A stretch of DNA of 64,000 bases from Planococcus halocryophilus (GTDB lineage Bacteria > Bacillota > Bacilli > Bacillales_A > Planococcaceae): positions 282,001 through 346,000 of the forward strand of contig NZ_CP016537.2 in assembly GCF_001687585.2 (NCBI RefSeq), in the 5' to 3' direction. The notes under the pieces were generated by a model that worked only from the letters and a program-made list of their open reading frames with translations, did no database searches and was not told the DNA's origin. This document shows positions 55,635-63,838 of the stretch, piece after piece. Each line of letters starts with the position of its first letter. Position 1 is the first letter of the stretch. The translations under genes were made by a program, and so were the position numbers.

Positions 55635-55841
55635 ATGATGGTAGAGAACAAAAACGAAGCAGAACAAGTTGAACATCCAGAAGCAGCAGAAGTGGTTGAA
55701 CCTGAGCCGGAAATTGAACCTGTTAAAGAAGAGTCGAACTTCGATAAACTTTACAGCAATATTGCATCTAATCGATATGAAAACTTACGAACTAGCCATA
55801 TTGAACAAAAAGCAAAAGAGTTGAGAAAACGAACAAAATAA
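55635..55841 (+). CDS. Small acidic hypothetical protein
   Basis: 68 residues. The first half is almost all Glu, Val, Pro and Ala (EPEPEIEPVKEE); the second half is a predicted basic helix (LRTSHIEQKAKELRKRTK). GAAGGAG lies upstream. It follows the thioesterase by 29 bases. No family recognised. Confidence 0.6.
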   Translation: MMVENKNEAEQVEHPEAAEVVEPEPEIEPVKEESNFDKLYSNIASNRYENLRTSHIEQKAKELRKRTK

Positions 55842-55876
55842 AAGATCGAGTGTGTTAGCACTAGACCTTTACTTTT

Positions 55877-56164
55877 TTAAAGTTTTTCAATTTCTTCTGA
55901 AACAACAAAAGCCAAATCATCATTGCCAAAAAGCTGTAGAACGTCCAATAAGGTGTGATGGTCAATAGCTAATTCCTCTGCATCCGACTGCTCAATGGCA
56001 TGAGTCAAAACGGGGCTTTGGAGTTGGCCTGGGTATGCACGCTGATATAGTTCAGCTGGGTCTAAGTTATAGTTTATACACCATTGAACAAAAAGCTGAA
56101 CCATAATTTGCTCATCTTGTTGATATCTTTTGATGATATATTCATCTCGATTTTCATTATTCAT
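55877..56164 (-). CDS. Hypothetical protein, about 95 aa
   Basis: From ATG 56164 (GGTGG upstream; the frame extends to 56230 but would add a spurious hydrophobic stretch). Helical, acidic, cytosolic; contains EQIMVQLFVQWCINYNLDPA. It is convergent with the small acidic gene and divergent from the next. No family recognised. Confidence 0.55.
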   Translation of the reverse strand: MNNENRDEYIIKRYQQDEQIMVQLFVQWCINYNLDPAELYQRAYPGQLQSPVLTHAIEQSDAEELAIDHHTLLDVLQLFGNDDLAFVVSEEIEKL

Positions 56165-56293
56165 GTCTAGAGCCACCACCATTAATAGTTTAATGATAAG
56201 TAGCATACCAAACAATTCGAGTTCCTGCATGGACTTCTGTCGATTTTTCCTCTAGAATAAAGCCATGGCAATGATAGTATCGGAGGGTTAATG

Positions 56294-56974
56294 ATGAAAT
56301 TACTTCAAGTAAGAAAAGGGCAATTTGTTTATTATCAAAATGAGTTACACAAGGTGTACTCTGTAAAACCATTGGCTAAAAAGTCAGTGTTAATGTTCCG
56401 TGTCAAAGATATGGAGCAAGTAGACTGCAAAGCGGAAGAAATTACACTTTACAAACCGAAGCATATGGACTCCTTCTTGTTTTTCGGATCTCGGTATACG
56501 TTACTTGAGAACCAACCAGCTGAAGAAGGCGGTTATATCTTAATCACGAAACCAGACCCGGATTATATGGATCATTATTCGTTGAATGAGTTCGAAAAAG
56601 TAGAGTCTGTTGAAGGAAACAATGTAATTACGACGCGTCAAAATACCGTGAAAGCAAAAGAGTTTCTCGTTATGTCTCCTGAAGAAGCAGCGGGCAGCAA
56701 TGATATCATCTACCTTGATAAATCCAAAGTTTCAGCTGAACAGTTGGAGCAAGACGCTCAATTAGAAGAAGTGTTGCGTGAAAAGAGTGCAATTCGCCCT
56801 TCTATTGGAGATGTTTACTTGAATTTGGATAACACAGGTACTGCGATGATAGTAGCAATTGTTGAAGAAGAAGTAGTTCTTGGTACAGGAGATCGTCTTA
56901 CTTTCCATCAATTGTACAAAGCGGATAACTGGAGTTACTTATACAACATCAATGATGGTGAATTTAGACAATAA
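56294..56974 (+). CDS. Conserved-looking hypothetical protein, two SH3-like halves
   Basis: 226 residues, soluble. CGGAGGG lies 7 bases before ATG 56294. The N-terminal part (RKGQFVYYQNELHKVYSVKP) and the C-terminal part (IRPSIGDVYLNLDNTGTAMI) both look like small beta barrels, joined by a region containing MSPEEAAGSND. I do not recognise the family. Monocistronic, with its own terminator. Confidence 0.65.
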   Translation: MKLLQVRKGQFVYYQNELHKVYSVKPLAKKSVLMFRVKDMEQVDCKAEEITLYKPKHMDSFLFFGSRYTLLENQPAEEGGYILITKPDPDYMDHYSLNEFEKVESVEGNNVITTRQNTVKAKEFLVMSPEEAAGSNDIIYLDKSKVSAEQLEQDAQLEEVLREKSAIRPSIGDVYLNLDNTGTAMIVAIVEEEVVLGTGDRLTFHQLYKADNWSYLYNINDGEFRQ

Positions 56975-56979
56975 TAAGC

Positions 56980-57008
56980 AAAAGGCGACCTCTGGGGGTC
57001 GCCTTTTT
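56980..57008 (+). terminator. Terminator after the 226-aa gene
   Basis: 11-bp stem AAAAGGCGACC / GGTCGCCTTTT, followed by Ts. Confidence 0.88.
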
Positions 57009-57079
57009 TAGGTTAAACTTTTAAAATAACGATGTTAATATGGAGGAAATGTGTATGAATGACCATAAGAGGTGATGAA

Positions 57080-57986
57080 ATGGATGAATTAGCAAAACAA
57101 CGATTGATCGAATTGAAAAGGTTGTTTGACGTTCCAGCTGGGTACCCGCTGAGCTCATGCAAGAGGGAAGAGTTATCATGCTCGCTTTACCGCGACAGGA
57201 TCAGCTAATCATTTAACTAAAGCGACGCATTTTCAAAAAGGAGAAAGCGAAGCCGTTGTACGTTTTTTGCATTTTTCTCCAGATCCAAAATGGACCGATG
57301 CGATGTCTCCGGTAAAAGGATTGGCTGTTCAATTCCTTTTACCCAATGGAAAAGTAACAAATATTGTAGGCGTCACCTCACCTATCTTCTTTGCTAAAAC
57401 ACCTGAAATTTTTAGTGAGATGCTCGGTGTTGTAAAGTCTTTTAAAAAAGGAAAACCTAGCTTTAAAGAGTTGGCAGGGTTGTTAGCGGATTATCCCGAA
57501 AGCTGAGCCGTGCTTACTAATATCCAGAAAATGCAAGATCCTTCTAGTTTTGCTACGGGTCAATATTATGCTATTCATGCCTTTTATTTTATTAATGAAG
57601 AGGGGCGACGACAACCCATTAAATATCTCTAGGAACCAGAAGAAGTAGATACCTTGTCTCCACTCGATGCAATTTTCTTGTCTTCAGGTACTTTTGAAAG
57701 GGAGATAGAAGAACGTGTCCCAAAAGGACCTGTAAAATTCCGATTGGATGTCATATTGGGTCAACCAGAAGATTCCACAGATGACCCGACAAAAGAATGG
57801 CCACAGGATCGAGAGAAACTGACTTTGGGAACTTTGACAATTATAGAAGCTGCAGAAAAAGCAGACCAAATTTTTTTTGATCCAACTCTTGTAACAGATG
57901 GAATTGAATGTTCAGAAGACCGGATATTACATTTTCGTCACCATGCCTATCAAATTTCACATGACTGGAGAACTTTAGAAACTTAA
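57080..57986 (+). pseudogene. Catalase-family peroxidase (SrpA-like), dead
   Basis: The reading frame matches a SrpA-type haem peroxidase of about 300 residues. It starts at ATG 57080 but loses frame near 57175: EGRVI reads into ATGCTCGC, where one C appears deleted before HARFTATG. From there one frame runs to 57986 with two nonsense codons: TGA 57504-57506 after YPES (Arg expected) and TAG 57630-57632 after IKYL (Trp expected). Both fit single transitions. Clear segments are LPNGKVTNIVGVTSPIFFAK, MQDPSSFATGQYYAIHAFYF, TDDPTKEWPQDR and GIECSEDRILHFR. The gene once degraded peroxide; it is now almost certainly inactive. Confidence 0.88.
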
Positions 57987-57987
57987 A

Positions 57988-58296
57988 AAGCACAGCCTGT
58001 GTGCAAGGGCATCAAAAAGGCGAGGTTAACAACTTCTTCTTCATCAACACTTTCGTGAAACCGAATTAGGGGCCGAGTGCATCATTATGCTGTACACGAT
58101 AAGCTGGGACTCTTACCACACTCTCATCATCTAGTGGCACCCTGAGAAAAGATTTATGTACATTATTGGCCGTGGATAGAACTGCACTTAGTGAAGTAAA
58201 GGCTTGTTTTCAATTTGGTATATCGGACAAAAATGAGTCATTTTCATACAAGGCGTCTAATGATTCTTGAATGATTTTTTGGGTTTCTGTATGCAT
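57988..58296 (-). pseudogene. Glutamate dehydrogenase, 5' remnant
   Basis: From ATG 58296 (AAAGGTG upstream) the minus strand reads as the N-terminus of NAD-type glutamate dehydrogenase: MHTETQKIIQESLDALYEN, a TGA, then SFLRVPLDDESVVRVPAYR and VQHNDALGP. The GGIRF stretch that should follow is partly deleted with a frame change, and IRFHESVDEEEVVNLAF continues in the new frame. The match stops near 57988, so the catalytic Lys and NAD domains (over 300 residues) are gone. It meets the catalase remnant tail to tail. Confidence 0.8.
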
Positions 58297-58361
58297 GTAC
58301 AAAACACCTTTGAGTCTACCAGTTAGTTATTCTATACTCCAACCCTTTTGAGTTAAGCTAT
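58297..58361. other. Short gene-free spacer
   Basis: Carries the ribosome site of the gdh remnant; nothing else is seen. Confidence 0.4.
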
Positions 58362-58407
58362 AAGAAAAGCCGTCTTCAGAATTTTTCCTGAAGACGGCTT
58401 TTCTTAT
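58360..58407 (-). terminator. Terminator after the BCCT gene
   Basis: Perfect 18-bp stem 58362-58379 / 58388-58405, overlapping the stop codon of the minus-strand gene. Confidence 0.9.
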
Positions 58408-59888
58408 TTTTTCATCATTTGTAGTTCTAGGTTCAGTGCTTTAACTAAAGCAAACAACATTAGAATGATAACAAAAGAGAACGGCAATGCTGCGATAATG
58501 ATTGTATTTTGTACGGCTGCCAAACCACCTACTGATAATAAGATTGCAGCAATCATCGATTGAGCAACTCCCCATAAAATCTTGATTTGATTGCTTGGCA
58601 ATAATGAGCCGCGTGTTGATTGCATTCCTAACACAAAAGTAGCTGAATCAGCCGATGTGATAAAGAATGTGCTGACGAGCAAAATGGCGATAATCGACAT
58701 GACAAATCCAAAAGGTAGCTCGTTGAACATCGCAAATAAGGTTTGTTCAGTTGGGAAAGCAGTCAAGTCGATGCCACTTTTTTGTAGATTAATAGCGGTT
58801 GTTCCAAAAGTAGCAAACCAGATTGAGCCAAAAATTGTTGGCGCAATTACCACCCCTGTAAGAAACTCACGTATCGTACGGCCTTTTGAGATGCGAGCAA
58901 TAAACATGCTGACAAAAGGTGCCCATGAAATCCACCATGCCCAGTAGAAGATAGTCCAGCCGTCTAACCAGCTGCGATTTTCCGCATCCAGTGGGGCAGA
59001 TGTAAAACTCATGCTGATGAGGTTTTGGATATACTCTCCGAAAGTTTCAGTGAACATATTCAAGATTAAAAGGGTGGGTCCTAAAATCAAAACTAATACC
59101 AATAGAACAACGGCGACAATCATATTGATATTAGACAGGTATTTGATGCCCTTGTTTAGTCCTGACCATGCAGAAATGATGAATAGGATGGTGACAACTC
59201 CAATGATAATCATTTGCACCCAGTATTCTTGTGGTGCGCCGAACAGATAGGCGATTCCTCCATTAATTTGAGCAGCACCAAAGCCGAGTGAAGTTGCCAC
59301 ACCAAACACTGTTGCAAAAACAGCAAGAACATCAACGAGCGTCCCTAGTGGTCCATTCATTTTGTCTCCAAAAATCGGCTTCAGTGTGGAAGAAATTAAG
59401 GCAGGTTCTCCTTTTCTGAATTGGAAAAAGGCTAAAGATAAAGCGACCATTCCATACATTGTCCAGATGTGAATACCCCAATGAAAATAGGTTCGTTGTA
59501 ATGATTCTTTAAACGCTGCATCGGTACCTGGTTCTGCTGTAGGTGGTTGAACAGCAAAATGAGATAACGGCTCAGAAGCACCATAGAAGACAAGACCGAT
59601 ACCCATTCCTGCAGAAAACAGCATAGAAATCCAACTAAATGTTGAAAATTCTGGGCGATCTGAGTCTTTCCCAAGACGGATTTTCCCATATGGACTGACT
59701 ATGATGATGCCGACAAAAATCATCAAGATCCCCATAATCATTAAGTAATACCAACCGAATGCTGTATTAATATAGTTGCGAATACTGCCAGAAGCAGATT
59801 CAAATGTTTCAGGTGCAATGACTCCAAATGCGACAGTCAAGATGATTAGCGCAAATGTAATATAAAAGACTTTCGAAGCTTTTTTCAT
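58404..59888 (-). CDS. BCCT-family glycine betaine/choline transporter
   Basis: 494 residues, 12 transmembrane helices. GMGIGLVFYGASEPLSHF is the Na+/substrate segment and FYWAWWISWAPFVSMFIARI the Trp box of the substrate site, followed by ISKGRTIREF. Matches OpuD/BetL: sodium-driven import of betaine-type osmoprotectants. The long osmosensory C-terminal tail is short here. Start ATG after AGGAGG. The choice of substrate is by family. Confidence 0.92.
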   Translation of the reverse strand: MKKASKVFYITFALIILTVAFGVIAPETFESASGSIRNYINTAFGWYYLMIMGILMIFVGIIIVSPYGKIRLGKDSDRPEFSTFSWISMLFSAGMGIGLVFYGASEPLSHFAVQPPTAEPGTDAAFKESLQRTYFHWGIHIWTMYGMVALSLAFFQFRKGEPALISSTLKPIFGDKMNGPLGTLVDVLAVFATVFGVATSLGFGAAQINGGIAYLFGAPQEYWVQMIIIGVVTILFIISAWSGLNKGIKYLSNINMIVAVVLLVLVLILGPTLLILNMFTETFGEYIQNLISMSFTSAPLDAENRSWLDGWTIFYWAWWISWAPFVSMFIARISKGRTIREFLTGVVIAPTIFGSIWFATFGTTAINLQKSGIDLTAFPTEQTLFAMFNELPFGFVMSIIAILLVSTFFITSADSATFVLGMQSTRGSLLPSNQIKILWGVAQSMIAAILLSVGGLAAVQNTIIIAALPFSFVIILMLFALVKALNLELQMMKK

Positions 59889-59978
59889 AGTTCCTCCTGG
59901 TAATAGTTTTTTAACATAGTTGTTAAGGTTACCTAAAAGAAGCTACGTAGTCAACCAAGGATGATGGTATATTCGTTA

Positions 59979-60539
59979 TTAATAGTCCCATTCATTCATT
60001 TGTTCTTCTTCTGTCACAACCCGCAGATCATCCCCTGTTATGGTCAATACTTGATAGTCGCATTTCTCTGCATAACGCTCTGCTTCTTTTTTAATAAATT
60101 TAGGAGAGCCATCTGTTTCTTCGTCGTAAAGAATTAAGATGCCATCAGAGTTGCGTAAAAAAAACTTGTTTTTCTCGATAAATTGCCAAGGTGCTTCGTA
60201 TGGTTTGCTCGTTAAGCTTCGATGGAAATCAGCATTTTCAACTATCATCCGGTAATTTTCCTGCTTGGTTTCGTTCCACTTTTTTTCTTGTTCAAGAAAT
60301 GGTGTCAGCACTGCATATTTTAATTGAGGAAATTCTTCTTTCATATCGAGAACTACTTCTGCAGCCCAAGTTTCGACACCTAACTGTCCGCTTAAAATAA
60401 CCCACTCTAACCCTTCATCTAACAAAGCGCGAAACCGGTTCTCTATCGCTTTTTTAATAAAGCGGATGCCTGGATTTTTTTCGTCGAATATGCCAAGTTC
60501 ATGTTGTTTATAACCGGTAACTACCAGTCTTTTTAACAA
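59979..60539 (-). CDS. ypsA: YpsA, SLOG-family protein
   Basis: 186 residues of the DUF1273/SLOG superfamily. VVTGYKQHELGIFDEKNPG at the start and ILSGQLGVETWAAEVVLDM carry the nucleotide-binding glycine patch. In Bacillus and Staphylococcus YpsA affects cell division and stress. Its usual neighbours gpsB and rnpB are not next to it. Ribosome site GGGTGGG upstream on the minus strand. Confidence 0.9.
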   Translation of the reverse strand: MLKRLVVTGYKQHELGIFDEKNPGIRFIKKAIENRFRALLDEGLEWVILSGQLGVETWAAEVVLDMKEEFPQLKYAVLTPFLEQEKKWNETKQENYRMIVENADFHRSLTSKPYEAPWQFIEKNKFFLRNSDGILILYDEETDGSPKFIKKEAERYAEKCDYQVLTITGDDLRVVTEEEQMNEWDY

Positions 60540-60695
60540 TTAACCCACCCCTTTCAACTCATACAATTTTAGTTTACAGGAAAGAGAATGGCTTTAATAC
60601 TCACTTTAGTTTTCGGAATAATTAATTTAATTTGGTTAGACATGATAAGATATGGTGAATGTACCGGAATACTAAAAGTTAAAGGAGTAGATAGA

Positions 60696-61694
60696 GTGGT
60701 CCGTTTAAATGACGTAAAAAAAGCACACGAAAAAATTCAGCATAGTATCCATATGACGCCAATCATTACTTCGTCCCAATTAAATAAGCATTGTGAAATG
60801 GAAGTGTTTTTAAAAGCTGAGCATCTACAAAAAACGGGATCATTTAAAATACGAGGAGCGACAAATGCTGTGATGCGGGCAGTTGCAGAAGGTGCACGCT
60901 TTATCACAGCCGCTTCATCTGGAAATCATGGACAGGCTGTAGCTTATATTGCTGGTCAATTAGGTGTGCCGGCAGTAATTGTAGTGCCAGAGGATGCGAG
61001 CCGAGCTAAAGTAGAGGCCATTAAGGGGTATGGCGCAGAAATCGAATATTGTGGATTAACATCTGCTGAGCGAATACCTAGAGCTAAACAATGTGCCAAA
61101 GAAAGAAACGGTGTCTATATTCCTCCTTATGATGATTTGGCTGTGATCGCGGGACAAGGAACAATTGCGTTAGAAATTTTAGAGCAGTTGCCAAATATTG
61201 AGGTAATCGTCGCGCCGATCGGGGGAGGCGGGTTGATGAGTGGAATTTTATGCGCGGTCAAGAAATCGAAACCTGAAGTTCGTGTAGTAGGCGTTGAGCC
61301 AGAAAGTGCAAATGATACGTACCTATCGCTTCAAGATGGAGTAATTACGGCGATTTCAGGAACATCAACCATTGCAGACGGACTACGCACTTCGCAACCA
61401 GGGAATTTGACGTTCCCTATTATAAGCGAGCATTTAGATGAACTAGTCTTAGTTTCTGAAGAGGAAATAAAAGAGGCATTTCAATTTCTTTTAGAACGCA
61501 CCAAGCAGTTAGTAGAACCATCAGGGGCGACGGCTCTTGCAGCTGTAATGGCCGGTAAAGTTGGGAAGCCAAATGAAAAAGTTGCTGTTGTTTTGTCTGG
61601 TGGAAATGTTGATCTCTATCAAATTTCGACACTCTTAAAAAACGAAATGTTTAACGATGAACTGAGCGGGAAAAAAGGCAGTAAAGAAGTATAG
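60696..61694 (+). CDS. Threonine dehydratase, catabolic (TdcB-like)
   Basis: 332 residues from GTG 60696, which has AAAGGAG 8 bases upstream; the open frame back to 60588 adds a hydrophobic lead that relatives lack. PLP lysine in KTGSFKIRGATN, phosphate loop SSGNHGQA and GGGGLMSG. There is no C-terminal ACT domain, so it is the degradative/TdcB or serine-racemase-like type rather than biosynthetic IlvA. It deaminates threonine to 2-oxobutyrate. A small gene follows on the same transcript. Confidence 0.9.
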   Translation: MVRLNDVKKAHEKIQHSIHMTPIITSSQLNKHCEMEVFLKAEHLQKTGSFKIRGATNAVMRAVAEGARFITAASSGNHGQAVAYIAGQLGVPAVIVVPEDASRAKVEAIKGYGAEIEYCGLTSAERIPRAKQCAKERNGVYIPPYDDLAVIAGQGTIALEILEQLPNIEVIVAPIGGGGLMSGILCAVKKSKPEVRVVGVEPESANDTYLSLQDGVITAISGTSTIADGLRTSQPGNLTFPIISEHLDELVLVSEEEIKEAFQFLLERTKQLVEPSGATALAAVMAGKVGKPNEKVAVVLSGGNVDLYQISTLLKNEMFNDELSGKKGSKEV

Positions 61695-61722
61695 AGATAA
61701 AATCAGAAAGGGATTGGTGAAA

Positions 61723-61875
61723 ATGAGTAAAGAAAAAGAACCGCATGAAAAATTGACAGATAAAGATTTAGATTTAACCTCTGCACAAGAAGTACATTAC
61801 AGTGAAGATTTTAAAAAGGCGGATAAAGCAGCCAAAGAGGACGATCAACAAAAAAACAAAGATGATGATAAGTAA
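61723..61875 (+). CDS. Small charged hypothetical protein, 50 aa
   Basis: ATG 61723 with AAAGGG and GGTGA upstream, 28 bases after the threonine dehydratase stop and ending at TAA just before a terminator. Sequence rich in Lys, Asp and Glu (KLTDKDLDLTSAQEVHYSED), predicted disordered. Too short for most gene callers. No family recognised. Confidence 0.6.
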   Translation: MSKEKEPHEKLTDKDLDLTSAQEVHYSEDFKKADKAAKEDDQQKNKDDDK

Positions 61876-61876
61876 G

Positions 61877-61924
61877 AAACAAGCGGATTTATTACTCAGG
61901 TAATAAATCCGCTTGTTTTTTTGT
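61877..61924 (+). terminator. Terminator after the threonine dehydratase operon
   Basis: Perfect 18-bp stem 61877-61894 / 61901-61918, then TTTTTTT. Confidence 0.92.
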
Positions 61925-61975
61925 CGTCTGCTTATTGCAATAAGAAATTGAAAGGGCTAACATGATGTTTAAGTA

Positions 61976-62004
61976 TTCTGAACATACCGACTAGTTAGTA
62001 TAAA
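61976..62004 (+). promoter_or_regulatory. Promoter with overlapping TetR-type operator
   Basis: An 18-base near-palindrome ATACCGACTAGTTAGTAT (61984-62001) overlaps a probable -10 (TATAAA, 61999-62004) and the spacer; a weak -35 TTCTGA sits at 61976. The centre ACTAGT is perfect and the arms ATAC/GTAT match. The operon below encodes its own TetR regulator, so this is the natural binding site. Confidence 0.6.
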
Positions 62005-62032
62005 GTAAAGTTAGTTATAAGGAGGAAGAAAA

Positions 62033-62806
62033 ATGACTGTTATGAATTTATTTAAGTTAGATGGAAAGACTGCGATTATCACAGGGGGAGGCAGAGGACT
62101 TGGGGCAATGATGGCTGAAGCTTTTGCTGAAGCGGGCGCAAATATTGTCGTTTGTTCTCGAAAGATCGAAGCTTGCCAAGAAACGGCGAACAAGCTCGAG
62201 CAAATGGGTGTGAAGACTTTAGCATTAGCTTGTGACGTGACGAATGAAAGAGATGTAGAAAATGTGATTCAAAAAACGCTCGAAAAATTTGGATCAATTG
62301 ATATTTTGGTGAATAATTCTGGTGCAACTTGGGGAGCGCCTGTTATTGATATGCCACTAGATGCGTGGAAAAAAGTAATGGATGTAAATGTAACGGGCAC
62401 TTTCCTAATGAGTCGCGAAGTTGGAAAAACAATGATTGAACAAAACAGTGGGAAAATCATTAATATTGCATCGGTTGCCGGGTTGGGTGGAATTGATCCG
62501 ACGTTGATGGACACCATTGGTTACAACACTAGCAAAGGTGCGGTCATCACTTTTACAAAAGATTTAGCTGCAAAATGGGGACAACATAATATTAATGTAA
62601 ATGCGATAGCACCGGGCTTCTTTCCGACTAAAATGTCTAAAGCGGTAATGGAACGAGGTCAGGAAGGTTTGCTAGCCAAAACACCTTTGAATCGATTTGG
62701 AACAGAAGAAGATTTAAAAGGAACTGCTTTGTTTTTGGCATCTAAGGCATCGGATTACATAACGGGAGATGTCGTTGTCGTGGATGGTGGCATGCACGTT
62801 CTTTAA
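62033..62806 (+). CDS. SDR family oxidoreductase
   Basis: 257 residues. Cofactor loop TGGGRGLGAMMA, VNNSGATWG, catalytic Ser in NIASVAGLGG and YNTSK with intact Lys, and GDVVVVDGGMHVL at the end. Typical FabG/gluconate-5-dehydrogenase-like fold. Placed before a TetR regulator, a thioesterase and an acyl-CoA dehydrogenase, it probably serves acyl-CoA beta-oxidation or a related route. Strong AGGAGG. Confidence 0.87.
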   Translation: MTVMNLFKLDGKTAIITGGGRGLGAMMAEAFAEAGANIVVCSRKIEACQETANKLEQMGVKTLALACDVTNERDVENVIQKTLEKFGSIDILVNNSGATWGAPVIDMPLDAWKKVMDVNVTGTFLMSREVGKTMIEQNSGKIINIASVAGLGGIDPTLMDTIGYNTSKGAVITFTKDLAAKWGQHNINVNAIAPGFFPTKMSKAVMERGQEGLLAKTPLNRFGTEEDLKGTALFLASKASDYITGDVVVVDGGMHVL

Positions 62807-62837
62807 TTGATAGGAAAACGAATGGCGGAGAATACTT

Positions 62838-63395
62838 ATGAAAAACAAAATCAAGCAATTAAGCATCCTTCTATTTGAGAAAAAAGGTTTTACTGAAACC
62901 TCCATTCAAGATATTGTCGAATCGTTAGGGGTTACTAAAGGCACTTTTTACTATTACTTCGAGAGTAAAGAACAGTTATTAATGGATATTCATATGAGTT
63001 ATATTGACCAACTATTAGAGCGGCAAAGAGCTATTCGGCAAGAACACCACAGCAGTCGTATGAAACTAGAACAAATTATCGCATTATTAATTGCAGATAT
63101 TGCAAATCACGGACCAAGCGGCAAAGTGTTTTTTCGGGAAATGCGTCATCTAAGTGAAGACAATGCAGTAAAAGTAAAAAAGAAACGTGAAATATTCCGG
63201 AAAAACTTGGCGGAAATTATAAGTGAAGGAATCGCTCAAAAGGAATTCCGAGATAAACTTGAACCTGAAATGGTCGCTTTTGCTATTTTAGGTGTAACGA
63301 ATTGGAGTTATCAATGGTTTAACCCTTCAGGTAAGATTTCAGCAGATCAATTAGCACGGATATATAGTGATTTAATTCTTAATGGCATTGCTTAA
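62838..63395 (+). CDS. TetR family regulator (FadR-like)
   Basis: 185 residues. The N-terminal helix-turn-helix (about 8-48) reads FEKKGFTETSIQDIVESLG, then TKGTFYYYFESKEQLL, the classic TetR signature. The C-terminal ligand domain is helical and ends SYQWFNPSGKISADQLARIY, which resembles acyl-CoA-responsive FadR/TetR_C members. Likely represses its own operon from the operator at 61984-62001 and is released by an acyl-CoA. Confidence 0.88.
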   Translation: MKNKIKQLSILLFEKKGFTETSIQDIVESLGVTKGTFYYYFESKEQLLMDIHMSYIDQLLERQRAIRQEHHSSRMKLEQIIALLIADIANHGPSGKVFFREMRHLSEDNAVKVKKKREIFRKNLAEIISEGIAQKEFRDKLEPEMVAFAILGVTNWSYQWFNPSGKISADQLARIYSDLILNGIA

Positions 63396-63415
63396 TAAGG
63401 AAAGGGGGAAGAAAG

Positions 63416-63838
63416 ATGGCGTTTGAAATTCCAGTGAAAGCGCGGTTTTGTGAAACAGATGCATTAGGTCACATAAGCAATATTAGTTACTTTATTTACT
63501 TAGAAGAAGCGCGCACTGATTTCTTTGCGAAGTTAGGGTTTGGAGGCGATATTAATAATTGGAACATCATTTTGGCGTCTATCAAATGTGATTTTGTTAA
63601 ACAAGGACATTACAACCAACAATTAATCGTTCTGACAGAAGTGAGTCATATCGGAAATTCGAGTTTTCAACTTGTGCACGAAATTAAAGATGCAAAGAGT
63701 GGCGAATTGATTGCGAAAGGTGAAGCAAGTGCAGTGCAATTTAATTTTGATACACAAAAAAGTGAAGCTTTGTCTGATGATAAACGTCAGAAATTGGAAA
63801 AATATCTAGTTGTGGAGGAAAGCCATAGTGGAAACTAA
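63416..63838 (+). CDS. Acyl-CoA thioesterase (YbgC/4HBT)
   Basis: 140 residues, hotdog fold. FCETDALGHISNISYFIYLE holds the catalytic Asp of the YbgC/4HBT group. AAGGGGGAAG precedes the ATG. It lies 20 bases after tetR, and its last codons overlap the next start by 11 bases, so it is part of the operon. Confidence 0.88.
   Translation: MAFEIPVKARFCETDALGHISNISYFIYLEEARTDFFAKLGFGGDINNWNIILASIKCDFVKQGHYNQQLIVLTEVSHIGNSSFQLVHEIKDAKSGELIAKGEASAVQFNFDTQKSEALSDDKRQKLEKYLVVEESHSGN

Noticed and set aside
57267..57986. Two separate small genes for the catalase segments
   Set aside because: They are in the same frame and together match one protein family; the breaks are single stop codons.
57988..58320. 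Antisense or structured RNA after the catalase remnant
   Set aside because: The minus strand reads clearly as glutamate dehydrogenase N-terminus.
60588..60695. Membrane-anchored form of threonine dehydratase from ATG 60588
   Set aside because: The GTG at 60696 has a perfect AAAGGAG and gives the normal family length.
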